A DNA stretch of 64,000 nucleotides. It comes from Gemmatimonadota bacterium. Its GTDB lineage: Bacteria; Gemmatimonadota; Gemmatimonadetes; Gemmatimonadales; Gemmatimonadaceae. The translations under genes were made by a program, and so were the position numbers. Shown here one piece after another: positions 34,567-42,770 of this stretch. Below the pieces are notes generated by a model. That model worked only from the letters and a program-made list of their open reading frames with translations. It was not told the origin of the DNA and did not search any database. The stretch covers positions 49,822 through 113,821 of the forward strand of contig JANYHJ010000175.1 in the NCBI GenBank assembly GCA_025359135.1. Reading direction: 5' to 3'. Within the stretch, counting starts at the first letter, position 1. Every line of letters starts with the position of its first letter.

Positions 34567-35472
34567 TCAGGCCGACCGTGCCTCGGAGGTCGCGACGTGC
34601 CGCTCCAGCCATTCACCGACCAGCGTCCAGACCTGCTCGTGCCCGTAATCCACCGAGACGACGTGGCCGGCCCCGCTGCGCCAGATCATGTCCACGGTCG
34701 TCGAACCGATGGTGCGCAGTGCGGCCTCGGTTCCTGCCGGCGTCACCCGGTTGTCCTCCCGCGACTGCACCACGCGAACGGGCGCCATCACCCGTGGGAG
34801 ATCCGCGCAGGCCGCGCGCACCAGGGCAACGAGTTGCGGTACCAGTCGCACGGGGAGAACACCCGGTCCGCGCGCGCGCTGGCGCGCTTCCGGGTCGAGG
34901 ATCGAGCGCTCGTCTGCACTCTCGAGCAGCGGCCGCGCGATCCGCACCAGCCACCACCAGCGCGCGCCCTGCACGAGCGCGCTCGAGAGCGAGAGGAGCG
35001 GCGCGAGGAGGACCATGGCCGGCGTCTCGAGATGCGCCGCAGCAACGCGGACGGCCAGGGCCGCGCCCATCGACTGGCCGACCAGCGACACCGTGCACCC
35101 CGACGCCCGGAGCGCACCGTACGCTTCCTCCGCGCACGCCTGCCACGAATTCGCCGAACTCGCCTCGAACTCCGCGATCGTGCGTCCGTGTCCCGGCAAC
35201 AGGGGCACGCGCACCGTCCAGCCGCGTGCATGGAGCGCGTGCGCGAGTCCCGCCAACGATTCCGGGGTGTCGCCAAAGCCGTGCAGCAACAGCACCGCGC
35301 GCGACCCGGCGTCGAGCGCAATCGGACCCGCACCCTTCACGGCGCCGTCGATGCCGACAGGTCCGAGCCGCTCGGCCACTGCGAACTCGATACGGCGGCG
35401 TGAGCCCTGCCGCAAGGCAGCGAGGAGCGCGAGCGACAGCGCGGCCGCGCCGAGCAGGCTGACCCAGATCAT
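34567..35472 (-). CDS. alpha/beta hydrolase (carboxylesterase / S33-like), membrane-anchored
   Basis: 301 aa. One N-terminal hydrophobic helix (WVSLLGAAALSLALLAAL) could anchor it. The fold is that of the Est30/monoglyceride lipase class: oxyanion motif LLHGFGDT, nucleophile GQSMG, acid region REDNRVTP and catalytic His in GAGHVVSVD. The substrate is probably an ester or monoacylglycerol. TTG 35475 directly upstream is an alternative start. It lies 11 bases downstream of the ThiF/rhodanese gene and is likely in the same transcript. Confidence 0.85.
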   Translation of the reverse strand: MIWVSLLGAAALSLALLAALRQGSRRRIEFAVAERLGPVGIDGAVKGAGPIALDAGSRAVLLLHGFGDTPESLAGLAHALHARGWTVRVPLLPGHGRTIAEFEASSANSWQACAEEAYGALRASGCTVSLVGQSMGAALAVRVAAAHLETPAMVLLAPLLSLSSALVQGARWWWLVRIARPLLESADERSILDPEARQRARGPGVLPVRLVPQLVALVRAACADLPRVMAPVRVVQSREDNRVTPAGTEAALRTIGSTTVDMIWRSGAGHVVSVDYGHEQVWTLVGEWLERHVATSEARSA

Positions 35473-35483
35473 CAACTATGACA

Positions 35484-36662
35484 CTAGTAGGTCGGAACCT
35501 TCGGATCCACGTCGAGGCTCCATCGATCGATGCCGCCCGACAGGTTCGCGATGCGCGTGTACCCCTGCGCCTTGAGAAAATCAGCAACGGAGCGGCTGCG
35601 CATGCCGTGATGGCAATGCACGATGACGTCGCGGTCCCGCGGGATCTCGGCGAGGCGCGCCGGCACGGTCCGCATCGGCACGAGCGTCGCACCCGCGATC
35701 ACGGCGATCTGTGCCTCGAACGGCTCGCGCACGTCAAGCAGAAACGCCCCGGCCGCGATCCGATCGGCGGCTTCACGCGGAGCGAGTTCGTCGGGGAGGC
35801 TCATGGCCTCGAGGGCAGAGCCGTCGCGCCGGACGCCGCAGAACGCCTCGTAGTCGACCAGCTGCGTGATCGTGCGCGTGCCGCACGCGGGACACTCCGG
35901 GTCGCGCCGCAGGGCGATCGTCCGCGTGGACATCTTCATCGCGTCGATGAGCATCAGCCGCCCATCCAGCGTCGTGCCAAGCTCCAGAATCCACTTGATC
36001 GCCTCCGTGGCCTGGATCATGCCGACCAGCCCCGGCATCACGCCGAACACGCCCGCCTCCGCGCAACTCGGCACCATGCCCGGTGGCGGCGGCTCGCGAA
36101 ACAGGCATCGGTAGCACGGCCCCGTGGGCGTGCAGAAGATCGAGGCCTGGCCCTCGAATCGTTGGACGCTGCCGTAGACGTTCGGCTTGCCGAGCAGCAC
36201 GCACGCGTCCGAGAGCAGATAGCGAGTCGGAAAATTGTCCGTGCCGTCGACGACGAGGTCGTACTGCGCCACGATCTCGAGCGCGTTCGCCGACGTGAGG
36301 GCCACGGCGTGCTGGACGATCTGCACGTGCGGATTGAGGTCGTGCAGCCGTGACGTGGCCGACTCGACCTTGGGTTCTCCGATGCTGGACGTGCCGTGCA
36401 GCACCTGACGGTGCAGGTTGGTCGCGTCGACGCGATCGAAGTCCACGAGGCCCAGCGTGCCGACGCCCGCGGCCGCCAGGTAGAGCGCCACGGGTGAGCC
36501 GAGTCCCCCGGTGCCGACCACCAGCACGCGCGCCGCGCGCAGCTTCTCTTGTCCCGCCACGCCGACTTCAGGCAGCGTGATCTGCCGGCGATAGCGCGCG
36601 AGCTCCGCGCCGGACATGGGTGACGGTGCGATGGCTGTCGGCCGATCGGTGGTCGCGCTCAT
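35484..36662 (-). CDS. ThiF/MoeB-family adenylyltransferase with C-terminal rhodanese
   Basis: 392 aa in the MoeZ/MOCS3 arrangement. The E1-like domain shows GTGGLG (residues 50-55) for ATP, the Arg-finger segment NLHRQVLH, and zinc cysteines in CYRC and CPAC. The rhodanese domain ends the chain with an active-site Cys at about residue 350 (HCHHGMRSR). Such proteins adenylate and thiolate the C-terminus of a small sulfur carrier (MoaD, ThiS or CysO), serving molybdopterin, thiamin, cysteine or tRNA thiolation. No carrier gene is adjacent, so the pathway is open. Confidence 0.92.
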   Translation of the reverse strand: MSATTDRPTAIAPSPMSGAELARYRRQITLPEVGVAGQEKLRAARVLVVGTGGLGSPVALYLAAAGVGTLGLVDFDRVDATNLHRQVLHGTSSIGEPKVESATSRLHDLNPHVQIVQHAVALTSANALEIVAQYDLVVDGTDNFPTRYLLSDACVLLGKPNVYGSVQRFEGQASIFCTPTGPCYRCLFREPPPPGMVPSCAEAGVFGVMPGLVGMIQATEAIKWILELGTTLDGRLMLIDAMKMSTRTIALRRDPECPACGTRTITQLVDYEAFCGVRRDGSALEAMSLPDELAPREAADRIAAGAFLLDVREPFEAQIAVIAGATLVPMRTVPARLAEIPRDRDVIVHCHHGMRSRSVADFLKAQGYTRIANLSGGIDRWSLDVDPKVPTY

Positions 36663-36692
36663 GCGTGAAAGCTAAGCGGTCGTCGCTCCGCT

Positions 36693-37295
36693 TCAGCGGG
36701 CGTCGAGCTCGTCGCTTGCCGTTCCGATGAGGCGCACCAGCTCCGGTTCCGAGGGAGCACTCGGCGCAAGTCGCGCAAACAGGCGCAGCATCTCGCCTTC
36801 GATGACTGCCGCGCCCGAGGCGTGAGCGCCAAGATCGTCGAGCGAACGCTCCGCGAAGGTGCGCAGGGCGGCGCGCGTTGCCGGCGCGAGGCCAGCCAAC
36901 GCAGCCGGGTCGGCCGCACGCATCGTGACGGCGCCTCGAGCGCGGGCTGGCGCCTCGACGAGCGCCGACACGGGCGCGAGCGTGATGTGCAACGCACCGG
37001 GGGAATGCTGGCGCACCGATGCCACCACGCCGCGACGCTTGAGCTGGCCGCAGGCGCGTTCGACCCCCAGCCGGACCACGGCCACGCCATCGACGCTGCC
37101 ATTGCCGCGTCCGGTGATGATGAGCACCTCACCCGCGCGCGCGACCTGCCGCGCGCGAAGCCAGCTCTCCGTGCGCGCGACGGCATCGGCCACCGTCGGC
37201 CGTGATTCGCGCAGGTTGAGAATGTTGGCTACGCCGTAGCGCACCTCGTCGAGGGCCGCGAGCACCGTACCCATCGGGCGCGTGGGGCGCGGCAC
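36693..37295 (-). CDS. Smr-domain-like protein
   Basis: 200 aa from GTG 37295; ATG 37274 is an alternative. The middle (VLIITGRGNGSVDGVAVVRLGVERAC, then VVASVRQHSPGALHITL) has the layout of an Smr domain, the nuclease-like C-terminal domain of MutS2, including a GRG-type loop where Smr proteins have GKG. The N-terminus (ILNLRESRPTVADAVARTESWL) corresponds to the LDLHG-type entry strand, here lacking the His. The remaining ~90 residues are helical and unfamiliar. A role in nicking or ribosome rescue is known for Smr proteins; assignment here is tentative. Confidence 0.6.
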   Translation of the reverse strand: MPRPTRPMGTVLAALDEVRYGVANILNLRESRPTVADAVARTESWLRARQVARAGEVLIITGRGNGSVDGVAVVRLGVERACGQLKRRGVVASVRQHSPGALHITLAPVSALVEAPARARGAVTMRAADPAALAGLAPATRAALRTFAERSLDDLGAHASGAAVIEGEMLRLFARLAPSAPSEPELVRLIGTASDELDAR

Positions 37296-37305
37296 GGGTT
37301 GGTGC

Positions 37306-38937
37306 CTAGCGGAGGGCGCGGAGCAGCGGCCGCCCGTCGAGCTTCTCGAGCGGCGTCACGCCGAGAACCTTGGCCAGCGTTGGCGCCATGTCGACGACGC
37401 GCACCGTGTCGGCGAACGCGCCGATCTGGAACGGCGCCCCCCAGAACATCACCGGCACGTTGGCGTCGTTGTCGTGCGGGCTGCCGTGCATCGCGATGTT
37501 GGCCAGCGACCAGACGCTCCACTGCTGCAGCGTGACCACCAACTGGACGTTGGTCCGCTCGGGGTCGAACATGTGCAACCAGCGCCGCGCAATCGCATCC
37601 TTCACGGTGTCGACCTTGGCCAAGTCGCGGATCCGGTCGACGCGCAGCACGCCGGGCACCTTGCGTGCCTCGCTCGCGAAAGCGTCGCTCAGCGAATCGA
37701 CGTCGATGCGCGCGCTGCGTGCGAAGGCGGGATTGACGACGAAGACGCCATCTTCCCAGCTGAAGAGCTTGGCCGGCTCGATGTTGCGCGCCTTGACCCT
37801 CGCCGCCATCTCCTGCTCGACCAGGTCGAGCGAGACCACGCGTGCGCCAGCGTTCGGGTCGTAGCGCGTGACCCCGGGAAACGGCGTGATGCCGTGGTCG
37901 CCCGTGACCGTGATGATGATGCGCGTGGAGTCGCGCAGCTTGAAGAGTGAATCGAGGAACTGTCCGAGGTAGCGGTCGAGGCGCAACATCTGGTCGCGCA
38001 CCTCGCGTGAGTCGGGACCGTAGCGATGGCCCACGGCGTCGAGCGTCGAGAGCGAGATCGCGAGCAGGTCAGTGCGCGCTTCGGTGCCCAGCTGCATCGC
38101 GTTGAGCCCACGCAGCGCAAATGCGAGCGTGAGCGAGTCCATCATCGGATAGTTCGGAAAGGTCGCCGCCGCCGCGTCGGAGTCCTTCGGCGCCACGTGG
38201 GGGAAGACAAAGTCGGTGCCGCGTCCCTCCGTCGGCACCGAGTCCGGCTCCGGGTACTCGTTCGCCGGGCGGAGGAGTTCCCACCGCCGCCCGGCGAACT
38301 TGCGCGGTCCCCCCTCCATGTTGAACTGGTTCACCCACTCGGGCAACGCGTCCATGTACCAGGTGCTGGTGCTGAACTCGCCTTCGGGCGTGTACCAGAA
38401 GACCTGTTGCTTGCTCTTGCCGATCGGCAGGATTGCTCCACGGTCCTTGCGCGACACCGACAGCACCTTGGTGCGCTTGTCGACAGCCACCATCCAGTCC
38501 GTGAGCGTCGTCCCCTGAAAGCGGAATGGCGCGGCGCCCGGCCCCTGCGATCCGAGGAGCAGGGGATACTCGCGGGTGTTGACCCCCTGCGAGTTCATGA
38601 TGATGCCGGTGTGCACCGGAAAGCGGCCGCTCATCGTCGACGCGTGGCCAGGCGCGGTCTCGGTGATGCCGTGATCCTGAAAGCCGTTGGCGAAGACCGC
38701 CCCACCATCGAGCAGTCGCTTGAGGCCGCCGGTCAGCACCGAACCGTAGCGCGCGAGGTACGCCCCCCGAAACTGGTCCACCGTGATGAACACGACGAGC
38801 GCCGGTGCCACCGCGGCCGCCGTGCTCCTCGGCGCCGCAACACTCGAGGGCGTGGCGGGCGCGTCATCCCGCGGACGAGTGAGTGCACAGGCCGCGACCA
38901 GCGTCGGGGCGAGCAACAGGCGAAGAACGCGCGGCAT
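37306..38937 (-). CDS. alkaline-phosphatase-superfamily phosphodiesterase lipoprotein
   Basis: 543 aa. Lipobox LVAAC puts the lipidated Cys at residue 17. It is a type I phosphodiesterase/nucleotide pyrophosphatase-like enzyme: D54 (FITVDQFRG), nucleophile T94 (TETAPGHAST), DAVGHRYGP and GDHGITPFPG supply the two-zinc site. Full length, with an insert between the nucleophile and the second metal cluster (residues ~130-260) that probably defines the substrate. Homologues release phosphate or cleave nucleotide or lipid phosphodiesters in the periplasm. Confidence 0.9.
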   Translation of the reverse strand: MPRVLRLLLAPTLVAACALTRPRDDAPATPSSVAAPRSTAAAVAPALVVFITVDQFRGAYLARYGSVLTGGLKRLLDGGAVFANGFQDHGITETAPGHASTMSGRFPVHTGIIMNSQGVNTREYPLLLGSQGPGAAPFRFQGTTLTDWMVAVDKRTKVLSVSRKDRGAILPIGKSKQQVFWYTPEGEFSTSTWYMDALPEWVNQFNMEGGPRKFAGRRWELLRPANEYPEPDSVPTEGRGTDFVFPHVAPKDSDAAAATFPNYPMMDSLTLAFALRGLNAMQLGTEARTDLLAISLSTLDAVGHRYGPDSREVRDQMLRLDRYLGQFLDSLFKLRDSTRIIITVTGDHGITPFPGVTRYDPNAGARVVSLDLVEQEMAARVKARNIEPAKLFSWEDGVFVVNPAFARSARIDVDSLSDAFASEARKVPGVLRVDRIRDLAKVDTVKDAIARRWLHMFDPERTNVQLVVTLQQWSVWSLANIAMHGSPHDNDANVPVMFWGAPFQIGAFADTVRVVDMAPTLAKVLGVTPLEKLDGRPLLRALR

Positions 38938-39086
38938 GTCGTCGTGGGACGGGGGCCACGCACGCCGGTGCAACGATCGTCGTCGTCCGGCGTGCGCGGA
39001 GGTCCAGCAAAGTACCCCACCGAACGCACAACGTCACGCAGCGTCAGTGGCCGTTGGCGCCCGGTGTGCGCTGGATTACACGGGCC

Positions 39087-40331
39087 CTAGAGCACGCCCT
39101 CGAGCCGGGTGAGCGCCGTCGCGACGTCGTCCTGGCTCATGACCAACGGCGGCAACAATCGCAGGGTGTGATCGCCGGCGGAGAGGATGAGCACCCCCGC
39201 GTCACGTGCGCGCGCCGCGATGGCCGCCGCCGGCTCGACCACGTCCACGCCCCACATGAAGCCCGCACCACGGACGGCCCGCACCTTGGCACTGCGCGCC
39301 ATCATCTCGTGCAAGGTGCGGCCCATGAACGCGCCGACCTCCCGAACGTGCGCGAGGATCGTGGGACTCGACAACCTTTCGAAGACATGCAGTGCGACGC
39401 TCGCCACGAAGGGGCCACCGCCGAACGTCGTGCCGTGTTCCCCCGGCTCGAGCGCCGACGCCACGGACTCTGACAGCAGGATTGCACCCATCGGCAAGCC
39501 GCCGGCGATCGGCTTGGCGAGCGTGACGATGTCGGGGATCACGCCCGTGCCTTCGTAGGCGAAGAGCTGTCCCGTCCGACCGAGACCGCACTGGATCTCG
39601 TCGAAAATGAGCGCGATACGACGCTCCCTCGTCACCCTGCGCAGGAAGGCCAGCAGCGCAGGATCGACGATCCGCACGCCGCCCTCGCCCTGGATCGGTT
39701 CGACGATCACGGCAGCTACGGTTTCCGCGTCGAGCATCGCGTCGAGTTCGCGCTCATCGCGCTCGGCGATCGTGATCCCGCCCGCGAGTGGACGGAATGG
39801 CAGGCGATAGGCCGGGCGGTCGGTCGCCGCCACGCTGGCGAAGAGGCGGCCGTGAAACGCACCACGCAGCGAAACGATCTCGTGCTTGGCCGGCGATCCG
39901 ACGGTGCGCGCCCACTTCCTCGCGAACTTGAACGCGCCCTCGTTCGCTTCCGCACCCGAGTTGCAGAAGAAGACGCGGTCCGCGAACGAGTGCTGCACGA
40001 GCGCCGCCGCCAGCCGCTCGCCGGGCTCCGTGCGAAAGAGGTTGGACGTGTGGATGAGCCCGCTCTCGAGGGCGGTGGTGATCGCCGCGTTCACGCCTGC
40101 GTCGTTGTAGCCGAGCGCATTGACCGCGATGCCGCTCGCGAGGTCGAGATAGCGCTTGCCATCGGCGTCGATGAGCGTCACGCCCTCCCCACGGACGATG
40201 GGGACGGACGCCCGCTTGTACGTGTTCGCGAGCGGACCCGGCGCACCGGCCATGGCGGACATGGCCGGAGACGCGGGAGCCGGTAGTGGCGACAGTGCGG
40301 ACTGGATGGGAGCGCGAAGCGTGATCGTCAT
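39087..40331 (-). CDS. argD: acetylornithine aminotransferase
   Basis: 414 aa. PLP-dependent class III transaminase that makes N-acetylornithine. The pattern LDLASGIAVNALGY, NSGAEANEGAFKFARKW, FDEIQCGLGRTG and the PLP-lysine segment TLAKPIAGGLPMG are all intact. It may also serve in lysine synthesis, as ArgD does elsewhere. It is the last of argC-argB-argD; 11 bases separate it from argB. The N-terminal ~30 residues are an unusual Pro/Ala-rich extension. Confidence 0.93.
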   Translation of the reverse strand: MTITLRAPIQSALSPLPAPASPAMSAMAGAPGPLANTYKRASVPIVRGEGVTLIDADGKRYLDLASGIAVNALGYNDAGVNAAITTALESGLIHTSNLFRTEPGERLAAALVQHSFADRVFFCNSGAEANEGAFKFARKWARTVGSPAKHEIVSLRGAFHGRLFASVAATDRPAYRLPFRPLAGGITIAERDERELDAMLDAETVAAVIVEPIQGEGGVRIVDPALLAFLRRVTRERRIALIFDEIQCGLGRTGQLFAYEGTGVIPDIVTLAKPIAGGLPMGAILLSESVASALEPGEHGTTFGGGPFVASVALHVFERLSSPTILAHVREVGAFMGRTLHEMMARSAKVRAVRGAGFMWGVDVVEPAAAIAARARDAGVLILSAGDHTLRLLPPLVMSQDDVATALTRLEGVL

Positions 40332-40342
40332 GGAGGCGGCCC

Positions 40343-41095
40343 TCAGGCCGTATGGGGGGCCAGCGACAGGAGCGTCCCGGCCGATGGATCGGTGATGGCG
40401 GCGATCGACCCGATGCGCACGCGGGTGACGCCACCGTCGAGCGCGGCGCATGCCGCCTGCAGCTTCGCGGCCATGCCGCCAGCGGCCACACCGCTCACGA
40501 TGAGCGCGAGCGCCTGGCCCGGATCGAGGAGGGGCACGAGCGCTCCCTCTTCGAGGACGCCCTCAACGTCGGCGATCAGCAGCAGCTCGTCGGCGGCGAG
40601 CGCGGCCGCGATGGCGGCGGCGGCGTCGTCGCCGTTCACGTTGAGCCCGGCTGCCTCGGCATGATGCGCATCGCGACCGACCGGGCTCACCACCGGAAGG
40701 AACCCACCGGTCAGCAGTCGGGCGAGCACGGCGGGGTTCACGCGGTGCGGCGTGCCGACGCGCCCCAGCGTTGCGTCGGTGACTGTCGCCTCGAGGAGAC
40801 CGGCGTCCTCGCCGGAGATGCCAACGGCCTGCAGCTCGCGCAACTGCGCGACGAGCCGCTTGTTGATCGTCCCCGAGAGTACCATGCGCACTGCCTCGAG
40901 ATCGCCAGCGGTTGTCACCCGTCGGCCTCCTGAAAAGGTCGGCTCGCGGCCCAGCGCACGCTGGAGCGCGCTGACTTCGTCGCCTCCACCATGCACGACG
41001 ACCATCGCGCCTGGCGCCGCGCGCCACGCGGCCGCGAGCGCCTTGGGCAGCGCGGCGTCACCCTGCGCGCGTCCACCGACCTTGATGACGCGCAT
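40343..41095 (-). CDS. argB: acetylglutamate kinase
   Basis: 250 aa. Amino-acid kinase fold: VIKVGGRAQGD at the N-terminus, VVVHGGGDEVSAL for the phosphate loop, and NVNGDDAAAAIAAAL for the nucleotide-binding side. Phosphorylates N-acetylglutamate, usually the arginine-sensitive step. The N-terminal helix that gives arginine inhibition in hexameric ArgB is absent, so this copy may be insensitive. Overlaps the argC stop by one base. Confidence 0.93.
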   Translation of the reverse strand: MRVIKVGGRAQGDAALPKALAAAWRAAPGAMVVVHGGGDEVSALQRALGREPTFSGGRRVTTAGDLEAVRMVLSGTINKRLVAQLRELQAVGISGEDAGLLEATVTDATLGRVGTPHRVNPAVLARLLTGGFLPVVSPVGRDAHHAEAAGLNVNGDDAAAAIAAALAADELLLIADVEGVLEEGALVPLLDPGQALALIVSGVAAGGMAAKLQAACAALDGGVTRVRIGSIAAITDPSAGTLLSLAPHTA

Positions 41096-42054
41096 CAGGT
41101 CGGCAACCCGAGCGTTTCGCCCAGCCCCAGCATCAGGTTCGCATTCTGCACCGCCTGTCCGGCTGCGCCCTTCACGAGATTGTCGATCGCCGCAAAGACG
41201 AGCAGCGTCGGCGTGCGCACGTGCGCCGCCATGCGGGCATGGAGCCGCACCACGTTGCGGTGCACCACGTCATGCAACGTGGGCAAGGTGGACGTCACTT
41301 CGATGAACGGTTCCCCCAGCCAGCGCGTGCGGAATGGCGCCAGCGGATCGGCCAGCGGCGCCACGAGCGGCACGGAGATGGTTGCGAGAATGCCGCGCGC
41401 GACCGGCAGCAGGTGTGGCGTGAAGAGCAGGTCGACGTCGGCTCCCGTGCGCTCAACCATCGCGCGCATCTCCTTCAGGTGACGATGATCGTTGCCTACG
41501 CCGTACGCCTTGAAGTTCTCGGTCACTTCGCCGAACAAGAGGTCGACGCGCGGCGCCATGCCGGCGCCCGTCACACCGCTCGCGGCGTTGATCGTGATGG
41601 TGGCGCCCGGCGCCACGAGTCCCGCCTCGAGGAGTGGAAGCAGGGCGATGAGCGTGACCGTCGGGTAGCAGCCCGGGTTGGCCACCACGCGCGCGCCGGC
41701 CACCTCCCTGCGCGCCACCTCCGTCAGGCCGTAGGGCACGGTGCTCGTCCCGTTGCCGATGCGCAGGTCGGAGGAGAGGTCGACGACCGCACGGCCGGCA
41801 TCCGCGACACGGGACACCCAGTCGGCACTCGTGCCATGCGGTAGAGCCGAGAAGACGAGCTCTGCATCGGCGAGTCGGACGTCCTCGGGCGCTGCGAACG
41901 TCACGTCGTGACCACCCACGAGCACCGTCTCACCGCGCTGCGCATTCGCGGTCGCGAACGCCAGGGTGAAGTGTGGGTGATCATGTACCAGGGCACAGAG
42001 CTCACGCCCCGCGTACCCCGAGGCGCCGAGGACTCCGACCGGTATCTTATGCAC
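41095..42054 (-). CDS. argC: N-acetyl-gamma-glutamyl-phosphate reductase
   Basis: 319 aa, GTG start. NADP-binding GASGYAGRELC at the N-terminus and the catalytic Cys in VVANPGCYPTV are present; GDHRHLKEM-type and PHLLPVARGILATI segments match the family. It opens the argC-argB-argD transcript. The predicted -10 (42061-42066) lies only 6 bases before the GTG, so the mRNA may be leaderless, and an AT-rich palindrome there is a candidate ArgR site. Confidence 0.95.
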   Translation of the reverse strand: MHKIPVGVLGASGYAGRELCALVHDHPHFTLAFATANAQRGETVLVGGHDVTFAAPEDVRLADAELVFSALPHGTSADWVSRVADAGRAVVDLSSDLRIGNGTSTVPYGLTEVARREVAGARVVANPGCYPTVTLIALLPLLEAGLVAPGATITINAASGVTGAGMAPRVDLLFGEVTENFKAYGVGNDHRHLKEMRAMVERTGADVDLLFTPHLLPVARGILATISVPLVAPLADPLAPFRTRWLGEPFIEVTSTLPTLHDVVHRNVVRLHARMAAHVRTPTLLVFAAIDNLVKGAAGQAVQNANLMLGLGETLGLPT

Positions 42055-42060
42055 ATTTAA

Positions 42061-42089
42061 CGAATATTCTTGCAACCGCCCGAAGTCAA
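42061..42089 (-). promoter_or_regulatory. argC promoter with putative ArgR site
   Basis: Minus-strand -35 TTGACT (42089-42084), 17-base spacer, -10 TATTCG (42066-42061). The GAATATTC palindrome (42062-42069) and the surrounding AT-rich sequence overlap the -10; this resembles a compressed ARG-box half-site. The predicted transcript starts at or next to the GTG. Confidence 0.55.
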
Positions 42090-42154
42090 CCGGGGGGCTC
42101 GCACTGCCCTTCCCTGTCGGTGGGTGGTAGCGTTCCCGCGCGACTCCATCCCTT

Positions 42155-42178
42155 CCACGCCTCCACGCCTCCACGCAT
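42155..42178 (+). repeat. three tandem 8-base repeats before argR
   Basis: CCACGCCT twice, then CCACGCAT, end to end, finishing 2 bases before the argR ATG. They leave no recognisable ribosome-binding site. Confidence 0.7.
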
Positions 42179-42180
42179 CC

Positions 42181-42642
42181 ATGGCGAACAAGACCGACCG
42201 GCATCGCGCGATTCTCGGCCTCATCACCGCGCAGGTCGTCGGCAGCCAGGAAGAGCTGCGGCATCTTCTGGTCGCGAAGGGGTGGGAGGTGACGCAATCG
42301 ACGCTGTCGCGCGACCTGCGCGAGATGCGCGTTGCCCGCGTGCCCGGTCCGGAGGGCTCGCGCTACGCCGTGCTCGAGGGCGCCGCTGACGAGCAGCGCG
42401 CCACGCTGGAGACGCTCCTCGAACAGTTCTTCCACAAAGTCGATGGGGTCCGCGAACTCATCGTCCTCACCACCACGGCCGGCGGCGCCCAACCGCTGGC
42501 CGAGGCGATCGATGGCGCCGGCTTCCCCGACGTCATCGGCACCGTCGGCGGCGAAAACACGATCCTCATCATCACCCGCTCGGACGCCGCTCGGGAGAAG
42601 CTCACGAAGCGACTGCGGTCACTCGCCGGCGTCGAGTCGTGA
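42181..42642 (+). CDS. argR: arginine repressor
   Basis: 153 aa, the family length. The N-terminal winged helix shows EELRHLLVAKGWEVTQSTLSRDLREM, with the recognition-helix SRD typical of ArgR. The C-terminal hexamerisation and arginine-binding domain has FPDVIGTVGGENTILIITRS, including the GT.GG.DT-like turn. With arginine it should repress the divergent argC and the downstream argG promoters. Located between the two arg gene sets. Confidence 0.95.
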   Translation: MANKTDRHRAILGLITAQVVGSQEELRHLLVAKGWEVTQSTLSRDLREMRVARVPGPEGSRYAVLEGAADEQRATLETLLEQFFHKVDGVRELIVLTTTAGGAQPLAEAIDGAGFPDVIGTVGGENTILIITRSDAAREKLTKRLRSLAGVES

Positions 42643-42682
42643 CACGCAGGTGGGGTGACCACGTGATGGAATCAGGGCCCGA

Positions 42683-42718
42683 TTGACCGGAGTGGTCACG
42701 CTGCATAAAATTGCGATA
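42683..42718 (+). promoter_or_regulatory. argG promoter with ARG-box-like site
   Basis: TTGACC (42683-42688), 17-base spacer, TAAAAT (42706-42711): a good housekeeping promoter. TGCATAAAATTGCG (42702-42715) overlaps the -10 and matches 10 of 14 positions of the core ARG-box TGAATWWWWATTCA, so ArgR repression is likely. Confidence 0.65.
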
Positions 42719-42770
42719 CGGTCGTGACTATGCACGTGCCATCGCTGTCTCTTTCTTTTCGGTTGCGCTC

